The notes below the pieces were generated by a model. The model was given only the letters and a program-made list of their open reading frames with translations. It was not told the DNA's origin and searched no databases. DNA of 25,579 nucleotides. Origin: JANRIZ01 sp033764445. Its GTDB lineage: Bacteria; Verrucomicrobiota; Verrucomicrobiia; JAWXBN01. Position 1 is the stretch's first letter. The number at the start of each line of letters is the position of its first letter. The stretch lies in contig JANRIZ010000107.1 of NCBI GenBank assembly GCA_033764445.1, positions 1 through 25,579 of the forward strand. The letters are read 5' to 3'. This document shows, piece by piece, positions 1-6,275 of this stretch. The position numbers and the translations under genes were made by a program.

Positions 1-66
1 AAGTCCTGACGTCGGTTGGTTCAGACACGAGTTTGTCGCCGTGCAACGTCTTTCGTCGGTCACCGT

Positions 67-88
67 AAAAACTGTTTCAAAAAAACAG
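67..88 (-). terminator. Weak candidate terminator downstream of the lipoprotein gene
   Basis: Read on the minus strand this is CTGTTT, a 5-nt loop, AAACAG, then five T residues. It lies about 140 nt past the lipoprotein stop codon. The stem is short and AT-rich, so it may be chance. Nothing else recognisable is seen in 1-226. Confidence 0.25.
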
Positions 89-226
89 GACGGACGCTTT
101 TTATCTCTTGACCTCATTCACTGATGGGTGTCCCTTTTCAGTTCCAAACACCTTGCCTAGTGCTGTATTAAAAACGGGTCCTTTGGATGCTGTTGGTTGC
201 CGTCTAGAGTTCACTTCTCCTGCCGA

Positions 227-703
227 CTATTTTTGTTTTACAATACCGCGAACATTTTCTGTTTCACTAACCATTTCCCGCAATCTATCTGACAAGAAAA
301 TATTTCTCTCTCCCCTCAATTGAATATCTATAGATTGCGAAAAATCCACCTCTCCAATCTGAACCCACGACTGATCATTTAAATAAATATTTTCATTTTT
401 ATTGAAAAAAACCTTTCCGGTTTGCTCATCATACCACCATCCGCCTGAATTATCTCTTGTTTGCTTGATGATTAACCCCTGTGTTTTCATTATATGAGAC
501 AATTCATTTGTATAATCCGTAAATGAAAAAGGCCGTTTACCAGCTTGCAAATTGGTAGCAGAAACCTGACCCAAGGCACTGCCAGTGATTAAAATCTGCC
601 TTAGTGCATTAATTCTATGACCATCAGTTTCACTTTTATTTCGACAACCACTTACCGTTAAAATCAGAGCCAGCAAACACAATTCCAAGCAATATAATTT
701 CAT
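227..703 (-). CDS. Small AT-rich lipoprotein of unknown function
   Basis: This encodes 158 residues. The N-terminus is a clear lipoprotein signal: a hydrophobic stretch after MKLY, then the lipobox LTVSGC with the lipidated cysteine at residue 20. The mature protein should therefore be membrane-anchored and exported. The remainder is polar with a tryptophan/tyrosine patch (GGWWYDEQTG, around residues 87-96) and matches no family I recognise. Base composition is markedly AT-richer than the rest of the window, which suggests recent acquisition. Two nucleotides upstream of the ATG a minus-strand frame ends with TAA (706-708), so the gene could be translationally coupled to whatever preceded it. 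It could be an accessory or immunity-type protein, but nothing in the sequence proves this. Confidence 0.7.
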   Translation of the reverse strand: MKLYCLELCLLALILTVSGCRNKSETDGHRINALRQILITGSALGQVSATNLQAGKRPFSFTDYTNELSHIMKTQGLIIKQTRDNSGGWWYDEQTGKVFFNKNENIYLNDQSWVQIGEVDFSQSIDIQLRGERNIFLSDRLREMVSETENVRGIVKQK

Positions 704-705
704 AT

Positions 706-1005
706 TTATTTTTTCTTAGGATTGAGCTGGCGCCAACTGTGAGGTGGTACAGGTAACGGAGCCAAAGCCGGTATGGTTCCAAAGGTTTGATTTCCAAGAG
801 AGTAGGCATGGCATATTGTTACCACGAAAAGAGCGTCAGAACAACTCTGGGCATGATTTTTCTTTTAGTCGTTCTTTTCCCGGGGATGGCATTGGGCATG
901 GGTCTTCTGGAGGTCGGTGATGGTGAGCTTGGCGTAGTGCTTCAAGGTTTCGAGGGCCGAAAAGGGACAGGCAATTAGCACAGGATAAGGAGGGTGTGGG
1001 AACAT
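706..1005 (-). pseudogene. Possible decayed gene remnant upstream of the lipoprotein
   Basis: One minus-strand frame reads protein-like from ATG 1005 to a TAA at 865-867 (including LETLKHYAKLTITDLQ). The same frame then continues to a second TAA at 706-708, ending in ...HSWRQLNPKKK. The end abuts the lipoprotein start by 2 nt, as in an operon. There is no in-frame ATG after the internal stop, and I cannot name the family. It may be the tail of a larger gene broken by a nonsense mutation, or chance open frame. A plus-strand frame over the same DNA (about 808-978) is less convincing. Confidence 0.22.
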
Positions 1006-1135
1006 TCGCAGTGTGTTTGGGGGCGGTTTCGGACAGGGAATTGGGTGGGCAGGTTGATCTCTTGATTGGGAAAATTTACTTATCCTGCATGTCTTTCGTC
1101 AAGATTCATATATTGGACTAATTGCCGTCCCTGTT

Positions 1136-1302
1136 CTGCCCGGGGAGCGCACGCGCCCCCGCGTGTATCAGGAGGCGCCCCCACCTCCGCTCTGCGAGGT
1201 CCAACGGGCCGCTGCATTTTGGCCACAAAAATGCACAAAAACACACAAAAGGGTGGATTCTTTCAAAACTGCCCGGGGGGCGCACGCGTCCTCGTGTGCA
1301 TC
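1136..1302. repeat. Pair of imperfect 34-bp direct repeats with internal palindrome
   Basis: Positions 1136-1169 and 1269-1302 match at 29 of 34 positions. Both begin CTGCCCGGGG and both contain an inverted repeat (GCACGCG, 4-nt spacer, CGYGTGY) that would fold into a hairpin. Compensated and near-neutral differences and the absence of any coding sequence around them resemble REP-type palindromic elements. Confidence 0.6.
1221..1253 (+). repeat. Dispersed CAAAAAGGCACAAAA-type repeat, copy 1
   Basis: The stretch GGCCACAAAAATGCACAAAA and its flank resemble the reverse complement of 1604-1634 and the plus strand of 5363-5382. It lies in gene-free DNA. Such degenerate phrases are common between genes in some environmental bacterial genomes; their function is unknown. 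Confidence 0.5.
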
Positions 1303-1557
1303 CCGAACCATCCGGGACAAGTCCGTGGCTCTGCCCTCGATCGACCGAATGTGGAAGCCACGGATCAAACACAAATCAAATACGGATCAGAAAAATACCA
1401 GACGCTATTCGAACCTGAAGATAAGCAGGCTGTTTTTGTTCCACTGTTTTCCATACAAGAGACGTCCCATCATCAGATTGGTGACACTATTCTTTGCATT
1501 TTCAGGCTCTTCCATCCGTGTTATCCGTGATATCCCGAACAATCCGGGACAAGTCCG
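1300..1557. repeat. Pair of 26-bp direct repeats (25/26 identical)
   Basis: Positions 1300-1325 and 1532-1557 read ATCCCGAAC[C/A]ATCCGGG followed by ACAAGTCCG. They differ at one base and are 206 bp apart. Each contains a small inverted repeat (TCCCG...CGGGA on the opposite strand). The first copy directly follows the second 34-bp repeat, so the two repeat types are composite there. Confidence 0.65.
1355..1395 (-). repeat. Dispersed ATCCGTGTTTGATC-type repeat, inverted copy
   Basis: Read on the minus strand this gives ATCCGTATTTGATTTGTG, then TTTGATCCGTGGC. It is a degenerate inverted relative of the plus-strand phrase at 1640-1675 and of the short phrase at 1511-1530. It is non-coding. Confidence 0.4.
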
Positions 1558-1603
1558 CGTTAAAAAATCTGCGGTTCCCTGCGACATCTGTGGGAAAGTC
1601 TCC

Positions 1604-1675
1604 CCTTTTGCGATTTTTGTGCCTTTTTGTGGCCAACCAATCCGCATCCGTGTTTGATCTGTGTTCATCAGTGGC
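1604..1675 (+). repeat. Dispersed repeat block, copy 2 (two phrases joined)
   Basis: Positions 1604-1634 are the inverted relative of 1221-1253 (reverse complement GGCCACAAAAAGGCACAAAA). They are followed at 1640-1675 by ATCCGTGTTTGATCTGTG and TTCATCAGTGGCC, the relative of the phrase at 1355-1395. Having the two phrases side by side in inverted order relative to the first copies suggests one composite element duplicated in inverted orientation and then decayed. Confidence 0.45.
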
Positions 1676-1700
1676 CTCCGCAACGTGGCACCTCTGAAAC

Positions 1701-1717
1701 GGGAGCAAGATGCTCCC
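1701..1717. repeat. Perfect 7-bp hairpin element downstream of the ABC ATPase gene
   Basis: GGGAGCA-AGA-TGCTCCC forms a perfect 7-bp stem with a 3-nt loop, 24 bp past the stop codon of the minus-strand ABC gene. No T-tract follows on either strand, so it is not a canonical terminator, though it could stabilise the mRNA 3' end. I have the impression that this phrase recurs in Verrucomicrobiota intergenic DNA, but that needs a search. Confidence 0.5.
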
Positions 1718-1740
1718 ACTACAATGGCGCGGCCGCTTTC

Positions 1741-2478
1741 TTATAGCCCGGGCACTTCCTCCTGGGTGATCCGCAGGAACACATCCTCCAGGGCGGTATC
1801 GCTTCCGCTCCGGGAAAGGATTTCGGCGGGGGTCCCCAGTGCCAGCAAACGGCCGCGATGAATGATCCCGATCCGGTCGGCCAGCTCCTCGGCCATGCTC
1901 AGCTGATGGGTCGACAGAAAAACAGTCATGCCCCGTTCACGGGTGCGTTTCCGCAAAATGTCCTTCACCAGACGGGCGTGTTTGGGGTCAAGTCCGACCA
2001 TGGGTTCATCAATGACAAACACCTTCGGATCGTGCAGGAGTGCCGCGGCAATGGCCACGCGCTGGCGGGTCCCGTGGGAGAGGTTTTCAATGAGTTCATG
2101 CCGGTATTCCCCCAGGTTGAAATAGGCGATCATCTCCTCACTCTTCTCCTCAATACTCCCCCGGGGCACCCCGAAGAGATCGCCGACAAAACGGATGAAC
2201 TCCGTGGGCGTGAGTTTTTCGTACATGAAGGGAAAGTCGGGCACATAACTCATGATTTTCCGCGCCTCGACGGGCTGTTTCTGGATGTCGAATCCCCCCA
2301 CCACCGCCCGTCCCTGATCGGGCCGGATCAGTCCGGCCATCATTTTGATGGTGGTCGTTTTCCCGGCGGCATTGGGCCCGAGGACGACAAAAAACTCACC
2401 CGGACGCACCTCCAGCGTCAGATCGTTGACCGCGGTCAGATCGCCGAATCGTTTGGTCAGATTTTCGAGGAGAATCAT
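1741..2478 (-). CDS. ABC transporter ATP-binding protein (orphan ATPase)
   Basis: This encodes 245 residues and is a complete nucleotide-binding domain. Walker A is GPNAAGKT (34-41), the signature is LSHGTRQ (133-139, a variant of LSGGQ), Walker B is VFVIDEP with the catalytic Glu at 158, and the switch histidine is in STHQ (191). The Q-loop position reads YVPDFPF, with Asp-81 where glutamine is usual; similar substitutions occur in EcsA/ABC-2-type ATPases. I chose the ATG at 2478 because the longer open frame would run 86 nt into the PHP gene with unconserved sequence. It is the last gene of a minus-strand operon, 19 nt after the PHP gene. No permease gene is present, so the membrane partner and the substrate are unknown. 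Confidence 0.9.
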   Translation of the reverse strand: MILLENLTKRFGDLTAVNDLTLEVRPGEFFVVLGPNAAGKTTTIKMMAGLIRPDQGRAVVGGFDIQKQPVEARKIMSYVPDFPFMYEKLTPTEFIRFVGDLFGVPRGSIEEKSEEMIAYFNLGEYRHELIENLSHGTRQRVAIAAALLHDPKVFVIDEPMVGLDPKHARLVKDILRKRTRERGMTVFLSTHQLSMAEELADRIGIIHRGRLLALGTPAEILSRSGSDTALEDVFLRITQEEVPGL

Positions 2479-2497
2479 CGGATCCCGGGTTCCGACT

Positions 2498-3214
2498 TCA
2501 GGATTTTGACCTGGCTTTGTGGGCTTTTTTTGAGGCGGGTTTCCGGATGCGGAAGATGTTGTTGAAGGTCTTCCGGAAGGCATCCTGGACGGTCAGATAC
2601 CGCTGCTGGAGTTCCCCGCCATCGCGGATGGCCTTGAGGACGGCCTTGAGGTTGAATTCCCTGGTTTCCAGAATCGTGTAGGCGGTTCCCAGCGCCTCGG
2701 AATTGTGCGCATCACTGGAGGCGGTCATGGGCAGTTTGCGTTTGAGCGCGTAGTCAAAGGCTTTTTTGTTGTAACGCTTGAGGGTGGTGGCGGCGTTGAA
2801 AACCTCCAGGGCATCAATGGGCAGGGAGTCAAGCACCGGCTCACGGATGCCGGCCCGGAAGAGGTCATACGGATGCGGGGGAATGGCCAGCCCGCCCTTT
2901 TCGTGGATCAGATTGCACACCTCCAGAGGCGGATGCATCCGCAAATCCGGCAGGGTGATCCCCAGGGCCAGCAGGTGTCCCTCATTGGTGGTGACCTCCT
3001 GGCCGGGGATGATCAGCAGGCCGTTGACGGGCTCCCCATCCTCGCGCATGTAGCCTTTGCTCAGAAAATAATCCACACATTCGCAGGTGTTGTGGTCGGT
3101 GATGGCAAATCCATCCAGCCCGCGTTCCCGGGCGGCATAGATCATGTCCTCGGGCTCGGAAACCCCGTCGCTCGAAAAACGTGAATGCGAGTGGAGATCG
3201 AATTTCAGCTTCAT
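2498..3214 (-). CDS. PHP-domain metal-dependent phosphoesterase
   Basis: This encodes 238 residues. The PHP fold motifs are visible in order: DLHSHSRFSSDG (His-8, His-10, Asp-16), ITDHN (His-41), GQEVTT (Glu-73), GHLLALG (His-80), PPHPY (His-114) and SSDAHN (Asp-168, His-170). These residues bind the metal centre in the family. It resembles stand-alone PHP phosphoesterases, which include a 3',5'-nucleotide bisphosphate phosphatase and many uncharacterised members, rather than DNA polymerase or histidinol phosphatase. The C-terminus is basic (KPASKKAHKARSKS). The start overlaps the upstream gene's stop by 4 nt (ATGA at 3211-3214), implying translational coupling. The substrate cannot be read from the sequence. 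Confidence 0.88.
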   Translation of the reverse strand: MKLKFDLHSHSRFSSDGVSEPEDMIYAARERGLDGFAITDHNTCECVDYFLSKGYMREDGEPVNGLLIIPGQEVTTNEGHLLALGITLPDLRMHPPLEVCNLIHEKGGLAIPPHPYDLFRAGIREPVLDSLPIDALEVFNAATTLKRYNKKAFDYALKRKLPMTASSDAHNSEALGTAYTILETREFNLKAVLKAIRDGGELQQRYLTVQDAFRKTFNNIFRIRKPASKKAHKARSKS

Positions 3215-3915
3215 AGGATTTTGGCTTCCTGGATTTCAAGATACGTGCGCGATTTGGAACTGGTCCGTCCGGGCGTGAAGGAGGAGATCATCATCTCCTT
3301 GATCACATAGGAATTGCCCACTTTCATCACCCCGTTGACCTCCACCCGTTTGATGCAGAGCCCTTCGGCATTGAGCCCGTCCACGCGCAGCAGGGCAAAG
3401 TACTCGGAGGAAATCCAGAACCGAACGCTTTTGTAGTTGCTCTGACCCGCGGGGGCCTCGACATCGTAGGCGTAGGAGGCCAGGGTCTTGATGTTGTCGG
3501 TGCCCACCTCACGGATATCCGGCCAGTTCAAAAATTTCAGCCCGAGGTCCTCGTAGGTGATGTCGGTGTCCAGAATCTTCTCCTTTTTCTGGGCGGCCGT
3601 CAGCTCCGCCATGTCCTTGCCGCCGGATTTTCCCCGTTTGATGGCGGTTTTGTCGCTGGCCAGACTCACCCGTATGGAAAGATTTGCGCCGGGGACATCC
3701 AGGAGGATATCCCGCTCGTCGGTGGTCATGATGATGGGGTAGATTTTGCCGGGGGTCCGCAAAATGCCCTTCATCTCGGCCTTCTGCATGGAAAAATTCC
3801 GCCACAGCCGGGCCATGACATAGTCGGCGGGGGGCATCTTGGTGCTTTTTTCCGGGGCGCCGAACAGGGAGGGAGCCGCAAAAACACAGAGGAGAATGAT
3901 AATGGCTTGCTTCAT
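3211..3915 (-). CDS. Exported LolA-like outer-membrane lipoprotein-sorting protein
   Basis: This encodes 234 residues. The N-terminus MKQAIIILLCVFAAPSLFGA is a signal peptide, so the protein acts in the periplasm. The body resembles the outer-membrane lipoprotein-sorting (COG2834/LolA-like) group: a region of successive beta strands and the segment DTDITYEDLGLKFLNWPD typical of these proteins. The real start is ATG 3915; the longer open frame reads back through the divergent PAP2 gene with non-homologous sequence. It is the first gene of an operon with the PHP phosphoesterase and ABC ATPase genes. The divergent spacer to the PAP2 gene is only 45 bp and must contain both promoters. Whether it carries lipoproteins or lipid is not shown. 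Confidence 0.8.
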   Translation of the reverse strand: MKQAIIILLCVFAAPSLFGAPEKSTKMPPADYVMARLWRNFSMQKAEMKGILRTPGKIYPIIMTTDERDILLDVPGANLSIRVSLASDKTAIKRGKSGGKDMAELTAAQKKEKILDTDITYEDLGLKFLNWPDIREVGTDNIKTLASYAYDVEAPAGQSNYKSVRFWISSEYFALLRVDGLNAEGLCIKRVEVNGVMKVGNSYVIKEMMISSFTPGRTSSKSRTYLEIQEAKIL

Positions 3916-3960
3916 AGGTTTGATTGCAGTTAGCGTAGGCACTTCCCTGAAGGCAGTCAA

Positions 3961-4635
3961 ATGGACATATTTTTCTTGCATAAGATAAACCTGGAATGGA
4001 CCCATCCGGTCCTGGACTACGCCATGTCCTTCATCAGCAATTTCCGGCTGCTGAAATTCCCCCTGGCGCTGGCGGTGGCCGCCCTGATCTTTCTGGGGGG
4101 ATTCCGCGAGCGGCTGCTGGTTTTTCTCATGCTCCTGTGTCTGCTCATCGGGGATGCGGGCATCAACTGGATGATCAAAAAAGCCGCCTGCCGCCCCCGC
4201 CCCCACGAGGCGGTCGCCTGGGTCAAAACGCGCGACTTTCATCTGAACCCGCTTTCGGTTGAAACCCGTCCGGCGGAGGTGACTTTCAACCCGCGGGGAC
4301 GCTCGATGCCCTCGGGGCACGTGGTCAACAATGTCGCCCTGGCCATTCTGGTGACCCTATTTTATCCGCGTCTGGGACCGGTCTTCTGGGTCTGGGCCGT
4401 GCTGATGGGCTATTCCCGCATCTATGTCGGCTCCCACTACCCGAGTGATGTGGCCGTCTCCTTCCTCCTGGCCGCCCTCTACACGCCTGCCATCGCCTTC
4501 GGGTTCCGGTATCTGTGGATGAAACACCGTTTTGCGGTGGTCCGGGGACTTCAGGAAAAATATCCCGATCCTTTTTACTGGCGTGTCAAAACCCACCCGC
4601 CCTCCCACGTCCAACCCTCCACCGCCCTCCCATGA
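3961..4635 (+). CDS. PAP2-family membrane phosphatase
   Basis: This encodes 224 residues with several membrane segments. The three PAP2 catalytic motifs are present: K-x-x-x-x-RP (KKAACRPRP, 73-81), SMPSGH (115-120) and SRIYVGSHYPSD (152-163). The family removes phosphate from lipid substrates such as undecaprenyl pyrophosphate, phosphatidic acid or lipid A. The stretch between motifs 1 and 2 (about residues 82-114) is longer than in many members and probably lies outside the membrane. The stop overlaps the start of the glycosyltransferase gene (ATGA, 4632-4635), so the two are translationally coupled. With a GT2 enzyme and a LABN protein downstream, a role in lipid carrier or lipid A metabolism is likely, but the exact substrate is inference. 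Confidence 0.9.
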   Translation: MDIFFLHKINLEWTHPVLDYAMSFISNFRLLKFPLALAVAALIFLGGFRERLLVFLMLLCLLIGDAGINWMIKKAACRPRPHEAVAWVKTRDFHLNPLSVETRPAEVTFNPRGRSMPSGHVVNNVALAILVTLFYPRLGPVFWVWAVLMGYSRIYVGSHYPSDVAVSFLLAALYTPAIAFGFRYLWMKHRFAVVRGLQEKYPDPFYWRVKTHPPSHVQPSTALP

Positions 4636-5351
4636 TCTCCGCCCCGTCCCTCGACCTCTCGATTGTCGTCCCGATCTACAATGAAACCGAAAACCTGCCC
4701 GAACTCCTGGCGGAAATCGACGGGGTTCTCGGTCCGCTGGGGCTTTCCTACGAAATCACCCTGGTCAACGACGGCAGCACTGACGGAAGCGAAACGGTGC
4801 TGGAACGCTTATCCTCCCAGTTCCCGGCATTGAGGGTCCTGCACTTTGAAAAAAACGCGGGCCAGAGCGCGGCCCTGCACGCGGGTCTGAATGCCGCCCG
4901 GGGCCGGCTGCTGGTGAGTCTGGATGGCGACCTGCAGAATGATCCGGCGGACATCCCGGCCATGCTCGATCTTCTGGAAACCCACGATCTGGTCTGCGGC
5001 TTCCGCAAAAATCGCCGGGATACCTGGTCCAAACGCGCCGCCTCGCGGATCGCCAATTTTGTCCGCTCCCGCTTTGTGGGCGATGGCGTGCGCGACACGG
5101 GCTGCACGCTCAAGGCCTACCGCCGCGGGGTCATCCATACGCTGCCCAATTTCCGCGGCATGCACCGCTTCATCCCGGCCTTTGTCAAGGGCCACGGCTA
5201 TCGCATCACGGAAATGCCCGTCAACCACCGTGCCCGCATCCACGGGGTGAGCAAGTACAGTGTGGCCGGACGCGCCTTCAAGGCCACCCGCGACATGTTC
5301 GGTGTGCGCTGGCTCCTGGCCCGCCGCTGCCCCTACACAATCAGAAAGTAA
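4632..5351 (+). CDS. GT2 family glycosyltransferase, polyprenyl-phosphate type
   Basis: This encodes 239 residues from ATG 4632, which overlaps the PAP2 stop. Longer upstream extension would be translated from PAP2 coding sequence and is rejected. GT-A fold motifs are visible: SIVVPIYNETENL at the N-terminus, NDGSTDGS (46-53), and the metal-binding SLDGDLQNDP (DGD 98-100). The C-terminal NHRARIHGVSKYS is typical of dolichol/undecaprenyl-phosphate sugar transferases of the DPM1/ArnC kind. It lacks the C-terminal transmembrane pair of ArnC, so it is a soluble or peripheral form. The likely reaction is transfer of a sugar from a nucleotide sugar to a polyprenyl phosphate, feeding membrane glycosyltransferases such as the one encoded at 6272-8005. 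Confidence 0.88.
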   Translation: MISAPSLDLSIVVPIYNETENLPELLAEIDGVLGPLGLSYEITLVNDGSTDGSETVLERLSSQFPALRVLHFEKNAGQSAALHAGLNAARGRLLVSLDGDLQNDPADIPAMLDLLETHDLVCGFRKNRRDTWSKRAASRIANFVRSRFVGDGVRDTGCTLKAYRRGVIHTLPNFRGMHRFIPAFVKGHGYRITEMPVNHRARIHGVSKYSVAGRAFKATRDMFGVRWLLARRCPYTIRK

Positions 5352-5362
5352 CGGACAATTGA

Positions 5363-5382
5363 GCCGCAAAAAGGCACAAAAG
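5363..5382 (+). repeat. Dispersed CAAAAAGGCACAAAA-type repeat, copy 3
   Basis: GCCGCAAAAAGGCACAAAAG lies 11 bp after the glycosyltransferase stop and matches the phrase seen at 1221-1253 and, inverted, at 1604-1634. It is non-coding. The rest of the 108-bp spacer up to 5459 shows only a 10-bp palindrome (TCAGGCCTGA, 5408-5417). Confidence 0.45.
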
Positions 5383-5459
5383 TGGAGAATGCCTCATTAA
5401 AAATGACTCAGGCCTGATGGCAGAATTTCCGCCCACCCAACGCTCAACCGAGAACCGAC

Positions 5460-5792
5460 ATGGACCAACCGCTGATCACCTTCACCCTGCCCTTCCTGCA
5501 AAAGGAGGTCATCATCACCGCGTGGAAACTCATCGGCTACGGCGGGGTGTTTCTGTTTGCCGGACGCTGGTTTGTCCAGCTCTACGCCTCGCACAAGGCC
5601 AAAAAGCCGGTCATGCCCCTGCTCTTCTGGATCATGAGCCTGGTGGGCAGTGTCATGGTGCTCAGTTATTTCACCTTCGGCAAAAACGATTCCGTGGGCA
5701 TTCTCGGAAACCTCTTCCCGGCCTTCATCGCCGCCTACAATCTCTGGCTGGAACTCAGCCACAGGAAACAAAACGGGAGCTCAACCTCCTAA
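5460..5792 (+). CDS. LABN-domain membrane protein (lipid A synthase N-terminal domain)
   Basis: This encodes 110 residues with three hydrophobic segments. It matches the small LABN domain (named for the N-terminus of some lipid-A-disaccharide synthases). The conserved block GRWFVQLYASHKAKKPVMP is followed by FWIMSLVGSVMVLSYF and by LFPAFIAAYNLWLEL. Stand-alone members usually sit beside PAP2 phosphatases and GT2 or GT39 enzymes, as here, and are thought to act in lipid A or envelope glycolipid modification. Their biochemical role is not settled. It ends at TAA 5790-5792, where a dispersed repeat begins immediately. Confidence 0.85.
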   Translation: MDQPLITFTLPFLQKEVIITAWKLIGYGGVFLFAGRWFVQLYASHKAKKPVMPLLFWIMSLVGSVMVLSYFTFGKNDSVGILGNLFPAFIAAYNLWLELSHRKQNGSSTS

Positions 5793-5820
5793 AATCTGCG
5801 TGATCTGCGCCATCCGCGGT
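5793..5820 (+). repeat. Dispersed ATCTGCGTGATCTGCGCC-type repeat
   Basis: The phrase reads ATCTGCGTGATCTGCGCC and then ATCCGCGGT, a tandem of ATCYGCG units. It begins right after the LABN stop codon and ends where the palindrome upstream of the HTH gene starts. It is related in style to the ATCCGTG phrases at 1511-1530 and 1640-1675. Confidence 0.45.
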
Positions 5821-5836
5821 TAAAAATGCATTTTTA
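5821..5836. promoter_or_regulatory. Perfect 16-bp palindrome, candidate operator for the HTH gene
   Basis: TAAAAATGCATTTTTA is a perfect palindrome with no spacer, 16 bp before the ATG at 5853. HigA-type antitoxins and related XRE regulators bind palindromes near their own promoters, so this is a natural candidate for autoregulation. It is AT-rich, unlike the flanking coding DNA, and could also overlap a -10 element. Confidence 0.5.
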
Positions 5837-5852
5837 GGATCAAATCAGCAGT

Positions 5853-6275
5853 ATGAAAACACAGATCGCCCCTACCCGCATTCAGGATTTGCCCGAGACC
5901 TATGAAGGATTGTGCCGCCATTTTCTCCCGCGGCCCATCCATGATCCGGTGCAGTATCGGAACACCTGTGCCATCGCCGGTATTTTTGCAGGACATGATC
6001 TCAACAAGGATCAGGAGGACTACTTTGAACTCCTCTGTGAACTGATTGAGACCTATGAAAAACCTCTTTCCCCTGAACCCACCCTCAAGCCGCTCGATCT
6101 TTTGGCTTTCCTGATGGAACAACATCAGATCAACGGATCGGATTTGGCAAAATGGCTCCACGTGGACCGGAGTCTCGTCAGTCGCATTTTTAATGGGGAA
6201 CGTCAACTGACGGTCAACCAGATCAAAACACTGGGCCAGAAGTTCGGTGTCAGTCCCGCTCTTTTTATCGGCTAA
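5853..6275 (+). CDS. HigA-like XRE-family HTH regulator (orphan antitoxin type)
   Basis: This encodes 140 residues. The C-terminal half (about 80-136) is a helix-turn-helix of the HigA/COG5499 type: LDLLAFLMEQHQINGSDLAKW, then VDRSLVSRIFNGERQLT and IKTLGQKFGVSPALFI. The N-terminal half, about 75 residues, is acidic and helical, as in HigA antitoxins that cap a toxin. The usual partner, a RelE/HigB-type mRNA interferase of about 100 residues, is absent: upstream is the LABN gene, a repeat and a palindrome. The gene is tail-to-tail with the glycosyltransferase gene, and the two stop codons overlap (CTAA, 6272-6275). It is either a leftover antitoxin or a solitary regulator using the palindrome at 5821-5836. 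Confidence 0.85.
   Translation: MKTQIAPTRIQDLPETYEGLCRHFLPRPIHDPVQYRNTCAIAGIFAGHDLNKDQEDYFELLCELIETYEKPLSPEPTLKPLDLLAFLMEQHQINGSDLAKWLHVDRSLVSRIFNGERQLTVNQIKTLGQKFGVSPALFIG

Noticed and set aside
787..978. Plus-strand 63-codon frame with a hydrophobic stretch
   Set aside because: It needs a TTG start or a late ATG without a ribosome site, has no recognisable domain, and the opposite strand reads more protein-like over the same DNA.
1066..1719. Overlapping open frames on both strands in 1066-1719
   Set aside because: They run through repeated palindromic DNA, several frames are open at once and none has a conserved motif; they are composition artefacts.
2498..2583. Longer start for the ABC ATPase (ATG 2583)
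   Set aside because: It would overlap the PHP gene by 86 nt and add 35 low-complexity residues before the conserved domain start.
5408..5417. TCAGGCCTGA palindrome before the LABN gene
   Set aside because: A 10-bp palindrome is too short to separate from chance, and there is no regulator or second copy to support it.
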